NCBI GenBank assembly: GCA_019843655.1
Contig: JACDQD010000001.1
Span: 39,769,392 to 39,833,391 of the forward strand
Source: Lethocerus indicus
Lineage: Eukaryota > Arthropoda > Insecta > Hemiptera > Belostomatidae
Length of the DNA stretch: 64,000 bases
Direction: 5' to 3'
Below the pieces are notes generated by a model. It had not been told where the DNA came from and ran no database searches. It saw only the letters and a list, made by a program, of their open reading frames with translations. The position numbers and the translations under genes were made by a program. How positions within the stretch are numbered: position 1 is the stretch's first letter; each line of letters starts with the position of its first letter. This document shows positions 39,849 through 51,400 of this stretch, one piece after another.

Positions 39849-39935
39849 TGTATATGCATATAAACACACAGATACACATATATATGCATATAAAAGACCC
39901 TGTATATATAGATATACATACATACATATATACAC
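39815..39935. repeat. Mixed TA / TATG / TACA microsatellite
   Basis: Degenerate TA runs with TATG, TGCA and CACA steps over about 120 bases; simple-sequence repeat only. Confidence 0.85.
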
Positions 39936-41122
39936 GAGTGTTTAATATAATACATGCTTATAATATTATACACCCATTTTACTACCACGAAAGGAAAAAG
40001 CAGGCCTAAAGCCGCGTTTCTACACATTCTAACAAGAAATGAAACTACATAATTAAGAGGATTTACCAAACAGCAACTTCACGCCCAACCAAGCCAAAAC
40101 GATACTAAGCACAAACGATCCGGCGTCCAAACAAGACAGTTGTCTATTGACACTCCAGATAATACATCGCAAGTTGGCAAACGAATCTAAATAAAGAAGT
40201 TGTTTTAAATAAACATTTAGATATAATTTTCAGATTCAGGAATTTTTATATATTCATTTATAAGCAATCGAATTATGTAATGTAATGTTCATGTCCGCGG
40301 TAAAATATCACATGAAAGTCACTTTTTAGTCCTTGAGAGGATCTTACGATTTTTTAAAAACGGAGCAAAAATTACTTTTAGAACGCTTATATTTAATATC
40401 CTATCCAAATGTACGTATTCACAAAAAATGAATTATTGATTGTCATTCATCACTGCAACCCCCCTCCACTAAAACAATACATTGTAGACCGTCACATACA
40501 ATTCTTTAAAAATAGGAAACTAATATGTATTATTTTTGATAAACCTTCTCACATGTATAATTACAATTACTGAGATTATTAAAATTTAAAAATTATTTAT
40601 TTCATCGATCCTGATTATCCGGAAATAAATGGGATGAACGGTATTCCTTTGTTGTGTACGATATTATGAATAAAACATATTTTTGAAAAAGAAGAAGAGA
40701 TGTGACGAAATAGAATCTCATTTTTAACTCCTGACTGGCAGAATATGTAGAATTAATGCAAATCTACTCTCAAAGAAATAGAAAAAGCTACTTTTCTTAT
40801 CTCTACTTTGTCTCGATATTTTACAAAATAGTTTCATAATATTCATGAAATTACAAACAGTATATGTAATTATATTACTTCACTAGAAAACACATTTAAA
40901 TAGTCTAAGATTTCATATTTGTATTTAAATATTAATGAAATCATTTAGTTGAGTCAGGTACTTTTATTAAGGATAAGCACAGATAATAAAGATTAATGTA
41001 ATACCCATATTAGAGCATTTTTCAGCATTCAAAACAACAAATGTACCTCAAATAATATTTGCTCATTAATATTGCAAAATTAATCCATAATATGTAAAAG
41101 GTTATACCTTTGAGATTCAGGT
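39936..41122. other. Region upstream of the 13-exon gene, no supported exon
   Basis: A slightly GC-richer patch at about 40060-40160 could be the promoter or a first untranslated exon of the 13-exon gene on the minus strand, because a GTAAAT donor-like site occurs there. I see no ATG-led reading frame that I would defend. The rest is AT-rich. Confidence 0.35.
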
Positions 41123-41990
41123 AAAATTTCATTAAAATAAATTCTACAGTCTGAGTGTGGTCATTCTTGACTCACCCTCATATACACAAGTAGAAACAGA
41201 GGGGAAAAAGAGATGTAAACACATTAACAAAAAATCAATTATTAGACTTTATTGATAATATTCACAATGTTTACAAATAAATATGTTGTTATTCATTAAT
41301 ATATTTCTGTGACAAGCACTTATCAAAAGCACAATAAGGTAATACAATAATATGCATTGAGATAACGAAAAAATAATTTTGAAAGAACTCAGAAAAGGTC
41401 AGCCACTAATGCTGTTGTACCTGTTCATAACTATATGTTTCTTAGGTTTAACTTTTAATTAATATTCATCGAAAGTCATACAACAATGAAATTATTTCTA
41501 TAAAATAAATGTCACACATATTTATTCTACCTGAAGTTACAATTATTAAGCCTTTTCTATATAATATGCTGCAGATTAATCCCTCTTTGAGACATGCATA
41601 AGACATCAATATTGAATTTTAAAAAATTATACATTCATTATTTTTCATCACTACTAAACGCATCTCATATACAACGCATAATCATATATTATTTTAAGAA
41701 TCGAGTGCACAAATATACGTGGAAACAATAACAATAATTCATTGATGAGTTTTCAGCCCATAAAGTAGAACATGTAAGTTTAATATTAAAATATGAAGTC
41801 CAACCTACTGTTAAGAATTCAAAATTATGAGCTTAAACTATTATACACAATATCACTGAAGCCTGTTCAATTGAAATTGAATGTACTACAAAAACTGCAA
41901 ATATAACTTATGACGAATTAAATCACACTGCCAGCTACTACCTAAATTACCCTTTACAAGGGAATAATAACAGGAATGAAAAATAAACTT
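41123..41990. repeat. Distal copy of a duplicated MANBAL 3' region
   Basis: Most of this block matches 42221-43025 in the same order and orientation: AAATTCTACAGTC-GAG, AAAGAGATGTAAACA, TTGATAATATTCACAATG, CTGTGACAAGCACTTAT, AATGCTG-TGTACCTGTTC, and AATAACAGGAATGAAAAATA. The two copies are diverged with small insertions and deletions. Confidence 0.8.
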
Positions 41991-42220
41991 AAAGAACTTG
42001 ATAACTCAAATGTCTTATATTCCTTTCTTTTTGTCTGCTATAATACTCAATTGAAATGGAATGATGCTAGATATCACTTGGGCTTTAAATCTGCTTTAAA
42101 ATTATATTTACTGCATATGTACAGCTGCTGTACTGTAGGAATATAAACGCTTGTTTACAGATAGACAAAATGTATCCAAAACACAGAAATTTTGTTAAAA
42201 AATATGTATTTGTGTTAACT

Positions 42221-43025
42221 AAAATTTCATCAAAATAAATTCTACAGTCCGAGCATGGTGATTATTGACTCATCCTTGTACACATTCATATACACAAATA
42301 CAAACAGAAAGAAAGAGATGTAAACAATAGAAGTAACAAAAAATAAATTATTGACTTTGTTGATAATATTCACAATGCTTACAAATAAATATGTGGTTAT
42401 CCTTAAATATAATTCTGTGACAAGCACTTATGAAAAACACAGTAAGATAATCATATACAATAATATGCGTTGAAATAATTAAAAAAATAAATTTTGAAAG
42501 AACTCTGAAAAGGTCGACCACTAATGCTGCTGTACCTGTTCATAACTATATGTTTCTTAGATTTGACAATATATTCTTAATTAATGTCTCTTCAAAGTAA
42601 TACAACAATGAAATTATTTCTATAACATATATGTCACACATTTATTATACATGAAGTCGAAATGATTAAGCCTTGTCTATATAATACATTTTAGACTAAT
42701 CTGTCTTAGAGACATGCATAAGCCTAAATCAATATAGAATTTTTTTAATAACTATACATTCATTATTCTTCATCACTACTAAAAGCATCTGTCTAATCAT
42801 ATATTAGTTTACTTAGTACTGCTGAGAAAATAAAATTATGAGCTAAAACTATTTGGCAGATAAAACCACTAAGCTTCTTCATTTGAAATTAAATGCACTA
42901 CAAAGTACAGTTTTATTATAATAATAATAAATGCAAATATAATTAGCAAAGAATTGAATCACATTACTAGCTACTGCCTAAATTACCCTTTACAAAGGAA
43001 TAATAACAGGAATGAAAAATAAATT
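42221..43025. repeat. Gene-proximal copy of the duplicated MANBAL 3' region
   Basis: This is the partner of 41123-41990 and lies immediately beyond the MANBAL stop codon, so it probably is its 3' untranslated region. The similarity fades at the coding exon, although TTCTTTTTGTCT-GCT, found in the end of the coding region, also follows the distal copy near 42025. Confidence 0.75.
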
Positions 43026-43110
43026 GTTATTTTCAATGTCATCTTAAGGAACTTTATATTCCGAAAATTATTCATAATCATTTCTTCGATACCGAAGAAC
43101 AACCGTGGGC

Positions 43111-43805
43111 CTATCTTCTTTTCTTTTTGTCTTGCTTTTTCATGCGGCTGTGATTGTGGGCATGACGGGGTGTCACACTGCTCGATGATCCTTCCCAAAT
43201 TTCATCTTCAGAAATGTCACCCCCACCCTTAACACAACAGACATTGTGAATGAAAAAAAAGAGGAGAAATTATACCAAAGCACACAATGAGAAACAGGTC
43301 CATTTTATATAACACAGGAGATTATAGTGGTGAAAGGGTAATACAAATAAAGACACAGTTTGAAAATGTAACTCATTCGCTCGTTTTGGTCTTTAAGTAG
43401 AAGACTTGGCGGTCATGTCAAAGTTGACTCTAGCTGTGATCTATAATGTAGGCTACTTCATGAAGGCTAACACCAGTATACTCACTAGATGAACATCAAT
43501 GTATAATGACATAAAATTCAAAATTCGGTGTTATGTGCAGTAGTTGCATCCTAGACCTAACATCCAAACCGATTGTACAATTTTGACGAATACAAACAAA
43601 ATAAAAAAATGGCCAGAATTATTATTATTTATTGAAAAATAACGAATGTATTTACATTCACCTTGCCATAAATTGCGCCATCTGGACTTTTATCAGGCAA
43701 AACTATAACAGCGGCTATGCATATAAGCTGAAATATCGCACCGAGATAGAGACCGTATCTTATCAACAATTCTGATGTCGTTTCGACCGGGACGTGTAAC
43801 TCCAT
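43111..43805 (-). CDS. MANBAL: MANBAL / UPF0239 family small membrane protein
   Basis: Two coding exons, 43662-43805 and 43111-43227, give 86 aa (human MANBAL 85). The hallmark is the membrane segment in the middle of exon 1, [18 protein letters not shown], almost the same as the human [16 protein letters not shown] block. A polar linker and a short acidic stretch ([13 protein letters not shown]) follow. The C-terminus is strongly basic ([10 protein letters not shown]), as in the family. The ATG at 43805 fits the family length and follows a non-coding stretch. Function is unknown; a single-pass membrane protein is inferred. Its 3' region is duplicated further downstream, and a MITE sits in the gap between it and the divergent 109-aa gene. 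Confidence 0.9.
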
Positions 43806-44445
43806 AACTGACAATCTCAAAACAAACTATAAAATACTTAAACGAACATCGGTTAGCAATAGGAACAGATAAACATTCAATGCAAAAACAAAAATCGAAC
43901 GCACAGATTGCCAACAGAACCAGTTAAAATGTTACTGGTGTTATATCTATAAGAGATAAACTAATTTATTTTCCAATCAACAGAAAGAAACATCAAATCA
44001 TTCTATGTAAAACAAAATCTAAGAAGTACAATATTTAGGATTACAGGAGACAATAGTTATATAATTAAATACATTTATAAATAACGAATATAATATTATT
44101 AATATATAATACAAGGGGAGGCAGTTAGAAGAGATGTACCGCTTCACTCCCCACTACCTTAGTCATTATAGTCTTATCGCATGTTTATTTACATATATAA
44201 GTTCAATTTCAAAATAGAACGTCAATCATGATCTAAATATAATAAGTAATATACGGAAATAAATTTATATAAAGTAACACTACAATTTTTAATGCTACAC
44301 TACCTACAATGCTCACCTGTAGGTCTTCCTGAATTAAGCTCATTGAATTAACGATGCCGTCTGAATTTATTGTATATCGTGTATTTATAGTAACTTACAA
44401 CTGATAATCTGTTTCTCAGGTATTGTTTTGAACAGCAACCATTAT

Positions 44446-44454
44446 GCCAAAAAC
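44446..44454. repeat. 9-bp target-site duplication, left copy
   Basis: GCCAAAAAC directly abuts the left inverted repeat of the MITE. The same nine bases follow the right inverted repeat at 44871-44879. Confidence 0.9.
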
Positions 44455-44870
44455 GGTTAATATTTACTACAGGGGCCCCCTAGGTTATCGCGTGTGTTCG
44501 ATATATCGATATATACGGGGTGAATCGATGTCGTCAACTCGGTCGGCCATCTTTGTTTTCACACCGGGCAATCATTTTTGGTTTCGAATCTGACGGGAAG
44601 GGTTTGTTTTTTTTTTGGAAATTAGGCGAATTTTTTTGTGTTTGAGTTGCTGTGGAAGTGTTAGTTTTATTATATTATTTTTTATATATTTCTTTTCGCG
44701 TCATAATTACTTTCCTTTTACTAAAAAAAAAACCCGTCGGACGCCTTAATAAAGGTATGCGTGTGAAAACAAAGATGGCCGACCGAGTTGACGACATCGA
44801 TTCACCCCGTATATATCGATATATCGAACACGGGCAATAACCTAGGGGGCCCCTGTAGTAAATATTAACC
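44455..44870. mobile_element. MITE with 110-bp terminal inverted repeats and 9-bp target duplication
   Basis: The left arm 44455-44564 and the right arm 44761-44870 are reverse complements with about three mismatches in 110 positions. The ends begin GGTTAATATTTACTACAGG. The total length is 416 bases and no transposase is encoded, so it is non-autonomous. A 9-bp direct duplication flanks it exactly. Nine-base duplications with long inverted repeats are typical of Mutator-like elements; Merlin-type elements are an alternative. The high identity of the arms implies recent insertion. The site is in the presumed shared promoter of MANBAL and the 109-aa gene. Confidence 0.88.
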
Positions 44871-44879
44871 GCCAAAAAC
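44871..44879. repeat. 9-bp target-site duplication, right copy
   Basis: GCCAAAAAC, identical to 44446-44454. Confidence 0.9.
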
Positions 44880-44971
44880 TATGCGAGATAAGCCCCGAAT
44901 AAGAATGATCGCCCGAAACCTGAGGGAGAGGAAGAAGCTTGTGGGAGATTGCTCAACCAGTACAGTGAGAA

Positions 44972-45420
44972 ATGGAGACTGCCTGTAACTTGGACGAACA
45001 GGGACTTATAAACTGCGGCTTTGATGTTTTATATGGAGCAAATCCAGTCGGGCACGTTTGCGAGACCAGTGTAAACTTGCACAGAGCTTTAGCCCTGGTT
45101 TTTGACAGTCTAAGATGCACGTAAGTCCCATCTAGAGTTCATAGCCGAAAAATCGACAGAACGCAAAAAATAGTTTCATGAAAGAAGAGTCCCAAAGCCG
45201 GCTCGACACTCGGTGTGGGACAAACCTCGGGCTTTATAGAACGCTTCAACATTTTTTTTCTTCAGTTCAATCTATCGTTATAACGATAGAAAGTGAATTT
45301 TTTGAAGAGCCCCAACCGGCCCCACCGGATTTAGCGACAGTGCCGCCAGTAGCTCCCGCTATTGCTATAGACGTGTATAGATTAAAATACGTAATTTTTC
45401 AAGACGGATGTTCAGTATAG
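44972..45420 (+). CDS. Unrecognised two-exon gene, 109-aa protein
   Basis: Exon 1 is 44972-45120, from an ATG to a consensus donor (GTAAGT). Exon 2 is 45240-45420, after the acceptor GGGCTTTATAG. The 119-base intron keeps the frame and gives 110 codons with the stop. The protein starts METACNLDEQGLIN and continues with FDVLYGANPVG, RALALVFDSL, LQHFFSSVQSIVI, a Pro/Ala stretch (EEPQPAPPDLATVPP) and the end VIFQDGCSV. It has no signal peptide and no clear membrane segment. Both exons are GC-richer than the flanks, and an AATAAA lies 79 bases past the stop. I do not recognise the family. A nearer acceptor (TTTCTTCAG at 45264) would give a truncated frame. It is divergent from MANBAL. Confidence 0.5.
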
Positions 45421-45498
45421 GTCCTTTCATTGTCATGAAGATGATCGAGAATCGTGATTATGCATTTGGTTTCACATTTCGGTTAATTCAGACAATTC

Positions 45499-45504
45499 AA
45501 TAAA
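45499..45504 (+). terminator. Poly(A) signal of the 109-aa gene
   Basis: An AATAAA hexamer lies 79 bases after the TAG at 45418-45420. The position is suitable for 3'-end formation. Confidence 0.45.
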
Positions 45505-45786
45505 CATTATTTTTACGCGGATATTTACGCAAAACGATATGCATCAATCACTGTTTGATGAATAGAGAAGTTTTATCGATTCAAAACTGAGTATTGGGTG
45601 TAGTATATTCAATTATACAATCTAAACATGAACTTTTTTCGAATTCCCAATGCTAAATACACTTTTATATTTTACTAATTATTCAACTTAAATGGAGCCA
45701 TTAATTACCTCTAATTAGTGAAAAAAATATGATAATTTCACCATTTGAAAAGTATCAGGAATTGTATCAATGGATGAAACATGAAA

Positions 45787-45810
45787 GGGTACAACTTAAA
45801 AGTTGTACCC
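45787..45810. repeat. Perfect 11-bp inverted repeat
   Basis: GGGTACAACTT and AAGTTGTACCC face each other across AA. The hairpin stands alone in AT-rich intergenic DNA. Confidence 0.85.
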
Positions 45811-47113
45811 TGTTTGGTCAGTTTTGGGAAAAACAAGGACACATAGAAAACATTATATTAAAATATGTTTCATTTAGTTTTATATTTAATCACACAATAC
45901 AAATAACCAATTAATTATGAAACAAAAATATTATCAGAATAGGAAATAAAAGAACAATTCAAGAATTAAACATTGATATGACAGGATAGTTTCTGGAATT
46001 GTGGTGACATCTTAAAGGGACAACTGAAATTTTGAATTAATAAAACTAGAAAAATGAATGTAATATATTAATATTTCAGCACAAATAACTAATCTACAAA
46101 TACTAAGAATGATAAATGGAACATTTTCAAATTTGTTCCCCTTGAAATATATTAATTTTTCGAATAATACAGATAAAACATCAAATAAAATAATTCAATT
46201 TCTGGTCCTAGACCTAACACAATATATAAATTAACATTTTTGTCATAGAATGTAAAAGTCTATATGACACTAATTTTCTACACAAAAAATCTTAATTGTT
46301 ATATGCCCCCAATTATTAACATGGAATGATAAAACAATCAATGCTCAATAATCATACACAGACTTAATATTAAACCTGAATATCATAACAATAGGAAAAT
46401 ATTTGACATAAATTACTCACAAATCAAAATAAACTAATGGTGTCATATCTGTCATTAAAAACAATTACATGCCTCAATGAGACTTGTATTTTTCAAACCA
46501 CAGAACCATCTTAAAAGCGTGGTGCATTTATATTGCAACAACTTATTACAAAGATAATTCTAACACAGTTACTTTGCTAACAGTTCCTAAGACAATAAAT
46601 TAATGAAAAATATTTTGGATACTTGATATATTTAGCATTGTGATAAATTTCAGCTTAGAAACTGTCTCCTATCACTATCTCAGAGGCATGTAAATTACAA
46701 TTTTCAGGTAAAAAATTAATTTCTCTATGAATATCATACAATTTATGTAATAATACATTCTGTATTTTACTCAGAAAAATTAAATGAATTACTATTTATA
46801 TATATGTTCTTTAAATGGGGGTTGATTCTATCTAACAAATAATAAATAATTAACACCTAATTGTAACTCTACTACTGGGTGAGTCAAACAAAAATACATT
46901 GTACATGAGTAACTAAGTGGCAAACAATAATGTAAACTAATGTTTGTTTCGATATAATGAACACAAATTATTCTATCCTATTATAAATATTTTCAACATT
47001 CACAAAAATTGGACACATGAACTGCCTACCGCAATGAATACCAAATTAAAGGACATAAATATTTAAATAAAATCCTTAAACATTCTGATATTCCAAAGAA
47101 CCAAAAACTTTGT

Positions 47114-47117
<4 letters not shown>

Positions 47118-47168
<51 letters not shown>
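47118..47168. repeat. (TA)n microsatellite
   Basis: About 25 TA units in intergenic DNA. Confidence 0.95.
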
Positions 47169-47172
<4 letters not shown>

Positions 47173-48472
47173 AACATAAAAGTACACAAATAATATTGTA
47201 TAGCCTATAAGAACTAACAGCAAAGAAAGAATTGCACAAACATCTTTCAAAAAACACATTTCTAAAACAAGATTTGCTATAATGATGTTAAATAATAATA
47301 ATAAAATAGATAGACCAATAAAAGAGGCCCTATGTCTTATAGATGCTAAACCAGAGAAAGTAATTCCTAAGGAGAACATGATAAAATAATGAAATCAACA
47401 ATAAAAACAGATTACAACAAGGTAACTAAAAAGGTCAATGTTATAAATACAACACAAATTTATTACGATTGTTTATATTTTCATCCGATGCGTCAACACC
47501 ACACTGTATTGGTAATTATGTATACCAATATGAAAAAAATTAACATAAATACTTGACCACAAAAAAATCGAATATTAATTAGTATAAGAAAAGACATATG
47601 CATGTAAAAGAAAGCAGAAAGTCTGCTTAAAACATAATTCAAAACAACAAAATAAGACAACTTTTTATGAAAAAATAAATTAAATCATTGAATTATTTGT
47701 ATGTTTTTTAAAAACATCTACTGCTTATATTATATAATTTATAACATGTTTTGTTCAATAAATAATATTCGTTTTAAAAGTACTTTTCATTAATAGGAAT
47801 ACATGCTATTGCAATCTCCTATTAATTTTTAAATACATAATATTTATATTAATATTACTATATATAATTATAAAAATGTATCTAAAAATTCTACTTTGTG
47901 AATAACAAAATTTAAATCTAGTGCAAAAAAAAACAAATTCAAACTCTTACAAACCTGACAGTGTATACATTCCAGGTGCAAATCGTTCTTAATATATAGA
48001 ATAATTAAACACTAATGATAATTTAAAGTGTAATATTAATTAACAAGTTTTTTTTTATCAAGCATAGGTAACAATCACAATCTAAATAATTTTAACTAAA
48101 AAAAAACTAACCAATTTGAAATAATGAAGAAACTTATTTTTTTAACTTCATACTAACTTCCAACTAATTTGACATTATTAGACCCATTATTTAGGGAGAC
48201 ATTTAGTTAACTAAACATTCAAAAAATATTAAACTTCAGAGAAAAATAAACAAACAATAATAACTTTAATTTACATAATTAATAATTCAATTAAATTTAC
48301 TACAATGAAAACTAGTGTTAATGGTTGAAAAACGGAATTGCCATTATTAGCACAGCGGAAGTATACATCTTCTATAAGCAATGGAAAAGTGTAAATGTCT
48401 ATCTATTAACAGAATAAAAAGGAACTGTCTATCAGAAGGAATACTGTACAGTTTTGAGTGGTTATAAAACAA

Positions 48473-51400
48473 TCAGTCTATTCTTTGGCAGCGTCTTCGG
48501 GGAGATGGTTCATGCAGAGTGTTGTGTATAGTGAATTGGTCACCATCCTGTAACAGAATATTATTAAGCTGACTGATATTTTTATGTTAAATAAGAAATG
48601 CAGTATTCAAAAGAACTATTGCAAGTATATAAGGGCCAATTTGCTTCCACAGTAGTGCTAGTTAATTGCATTTTTTTTCCTATATGTGCAATAATTGCTT
48701 CTTTTTTATGCTATAAAATTGGAGGGTTCATAATACATAGAAATGGATTTATTTAATGAATTTTACCTCTTCGTTTGCATTTTGATTCATTTGAGTTTCT
48801 TCGTTCTTGGTATTTTCTATAATAGCATCTTCGGTTGAATCTTGTACCTGCGAGTCAATCACTGAATCCTCATTGTAATTAGTTTCATCTATTTCAGCAG
48901 GTTCATCTGTTTTTTTCCGCAATGCATCTGCCTGCATTCTTTCTTTTTCCTGTATAGGAAATATTTCAAGATGAAGGATTTTGTTTCATACCTTAAGGAT
49001 GTATACAACAATTTCTAAAATAAGTTTTACAAGGGTTCCTATATTATTAGAAAAAATATATTCCTACATTCAAAGTGATTAAGTGAATAATTAAATTACT
49101 GTGTACAAATTAAGGGTATGACAAATTAAAAAGAAATGACTAAATACATTTAATTTTGAAAAATTGCTTATCACTGTAATAACTAACTAACATTGTAATA
49201 GATAAATATCATTAATTGGGGTTCGCACATAATTTACAAAGGAAAGTAATAATTTTGTGAACCCGCTGGAAGAAATAATTCTAATGCCTACAGGAATGAC
49301 AAATTAATATAAAATGCAATTGAACAACTAGATATATTATTTACCTTAGAGGATGAGCCAAAGCACAATATTACAATCAATGTGATTGGCAAAAGGAGAA
49401 CGACTACATACACTGCCCAGAGCCATGGATGAGTATTGGTGTACATTATAAAGCGATTTAGGAATGTGTCCTAAAATAAAATTCAAACTACAAAAACATT
49501 TGGAAAAACATATCTTACAATTATGGAAGAAAACAATTTAGGAAAGAGCTATTGGTTCGGGGAAATTCTGAGGACCATTGACAACTCTACATTTTGTGCA
49601 CTGTACACTTTCATTTCCTTTAACTCTACCTCTCGTACTCTCCACCAAAGATACCATATGTAAGCTCCAATAGGAAGAGAGCAGTATATAATATATAAGC
49701 TCCACCATCCAGGTTTATAGTTCAGAGATTTCATGATCTTCCCCCAAGTAGATTCCTAATTAGAAGTGGATATAATATCATTATATTTTATTTTATTAAT
49801 TCCTAAAACCCGTGTGAGTCACTAGTACCGAGGCCATTGTAATTATAATTAAAATACAAGAACTAATAACCGTTATTAAATCTAACAATGTCAGTTTTAA
49901 ATTAAATGAGGTTAATTATAACAAATAGAATTAAATCAGAAGAGAATCAGACTTATATGTAATTTCCGAACCCTAAATAAAAGTTCTGCATAAACTTTCA
50001 TTATTCATTAATACTTGTATCAATAAATTTAATCAAACTTCTTCATATTTAGTAGTTCATAGAAACATATATTATCACTATATTATTGCAAGCATTTATT
50101 TTTATTTTATATAAGATAAATAAATTGACAATATTGTTATTATTATATTGCCAAGTAGATGTTAAAAATTATTGTTGAACAGGTTTTATAACCTGTCAGT
50201 AGATATAAAAACCTAATCACTGAATATAAATGATAAAAAATGATTCTTACGGCATCCAACTCCATTAGTTTTTTCTTAAGGTGATAAGTAAGCTGGGCTA
50301 GCTCATCAGCTAATTCTTGCTTATCAGTAATAATAATGTTATCAAAATACATATTACGGGATGTTGTCCACAGCTCAAACCCCACTGAACCCTAAACATA
50401 AACAAAGTTAACTCATGAAAGAAACATTAACCATTTCAAACAATATAAGGAAATAATAGTATTAAGTATATATATTAAGTAAAGTTTAAGTATTAGTGTT
50501 TTAAAAAAGTTACAGTCCATGAATTTAATCTAACTTAGTGTAAACACACAGAGGACACTGCAACCACTATTCTGAAATGGCTAACACTGAATGTGTTAAT
50601 GAACTGACACGACACAGTACATTACAAGATAAACAATCTTTCTTTACTAACGATTGCAGTCATTCTAAAGGGGTGTTTATCCTCAAAATAGTCAGGATTC
50701 GGGATACGCCTTGGTTTCCATTTGCCGCGATAATTTGGGTTGTCAATTAAAGGCGGAGACCATTTCCCTTTATAATTCGGATTCCTTATCATAGGGGGCT
50801 CCCACTTCCCGCAACCGGGTGCTTCATCACAGGCAGGATTTTGAACTAAAGGTGCATCCCATTCACCATCCATACTGTTGTCCCTATATTACAAGAAAAA
50901 AAATGCATTCTAATTGTAAAATATACAATTAAAATAATTATATCATTTTTATTAATAAGAAATATAACACGAATAATGCAAATTTGTCTCTTAAGAGTTG
51001 TATATATTATTTTAATTTTTAAATAAGAAAAACATTTTAAAAGTTGGAAACCTTAATTTAATAAATATAAACATAATAACTTTAAAAGAAAGATCACATA
51101 GGTACTGAAAAAGTTTAATTTAGCCTTAATCTGTTCCAATTTGTTTTCTTATTTTTGCATAATATTTGTAGTGACTGTCATGGCACTTTGTCCATAATCT
51201 CAATTTAACTAGCTTAACCTAATTCGGAAACTTAAAATTAAATTTATTTTAGCTGCATTTGTACGATGTGCAATTGTGCGAACACTGATATGCACACATG
51301 TTACGTGAGCATTCAATTAATTGAACGAATAAAATAAATAAATGCATAATTATTATAAATATATGAATTAGTAAACGAATTTCGTTTGTTTTCAATAGAG

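Larger units (their letters stand above)
45505..48472. other. AT-rich intergenic region
   Basis: No coding exon is supported. It holds a perfect short palindrome at 45787-45810 and a long TA run at 47118-47168. Its right part should contain the calnexin 3' untranslated region. The open frames seen here are short and have random composition. Confidence 0.5.

Noticed and set aside
40060..40160. Hydrophobic minus-strand frame (LSIVLAWLGVKLLF) before a donor-like site
   Set aside because: There is no in-frame ATG before it and no family match; an untranslated first exon is more likely.
45264..45420. Alternative start of exon 2 of the 109-aa gene at the TTTCTTCAG acceptor
   Set aside because: It changes frame after exon 1 and hits a stop after about nine codons, whereas the acceptor ending at 45239 keeps a 60-codon frame open.
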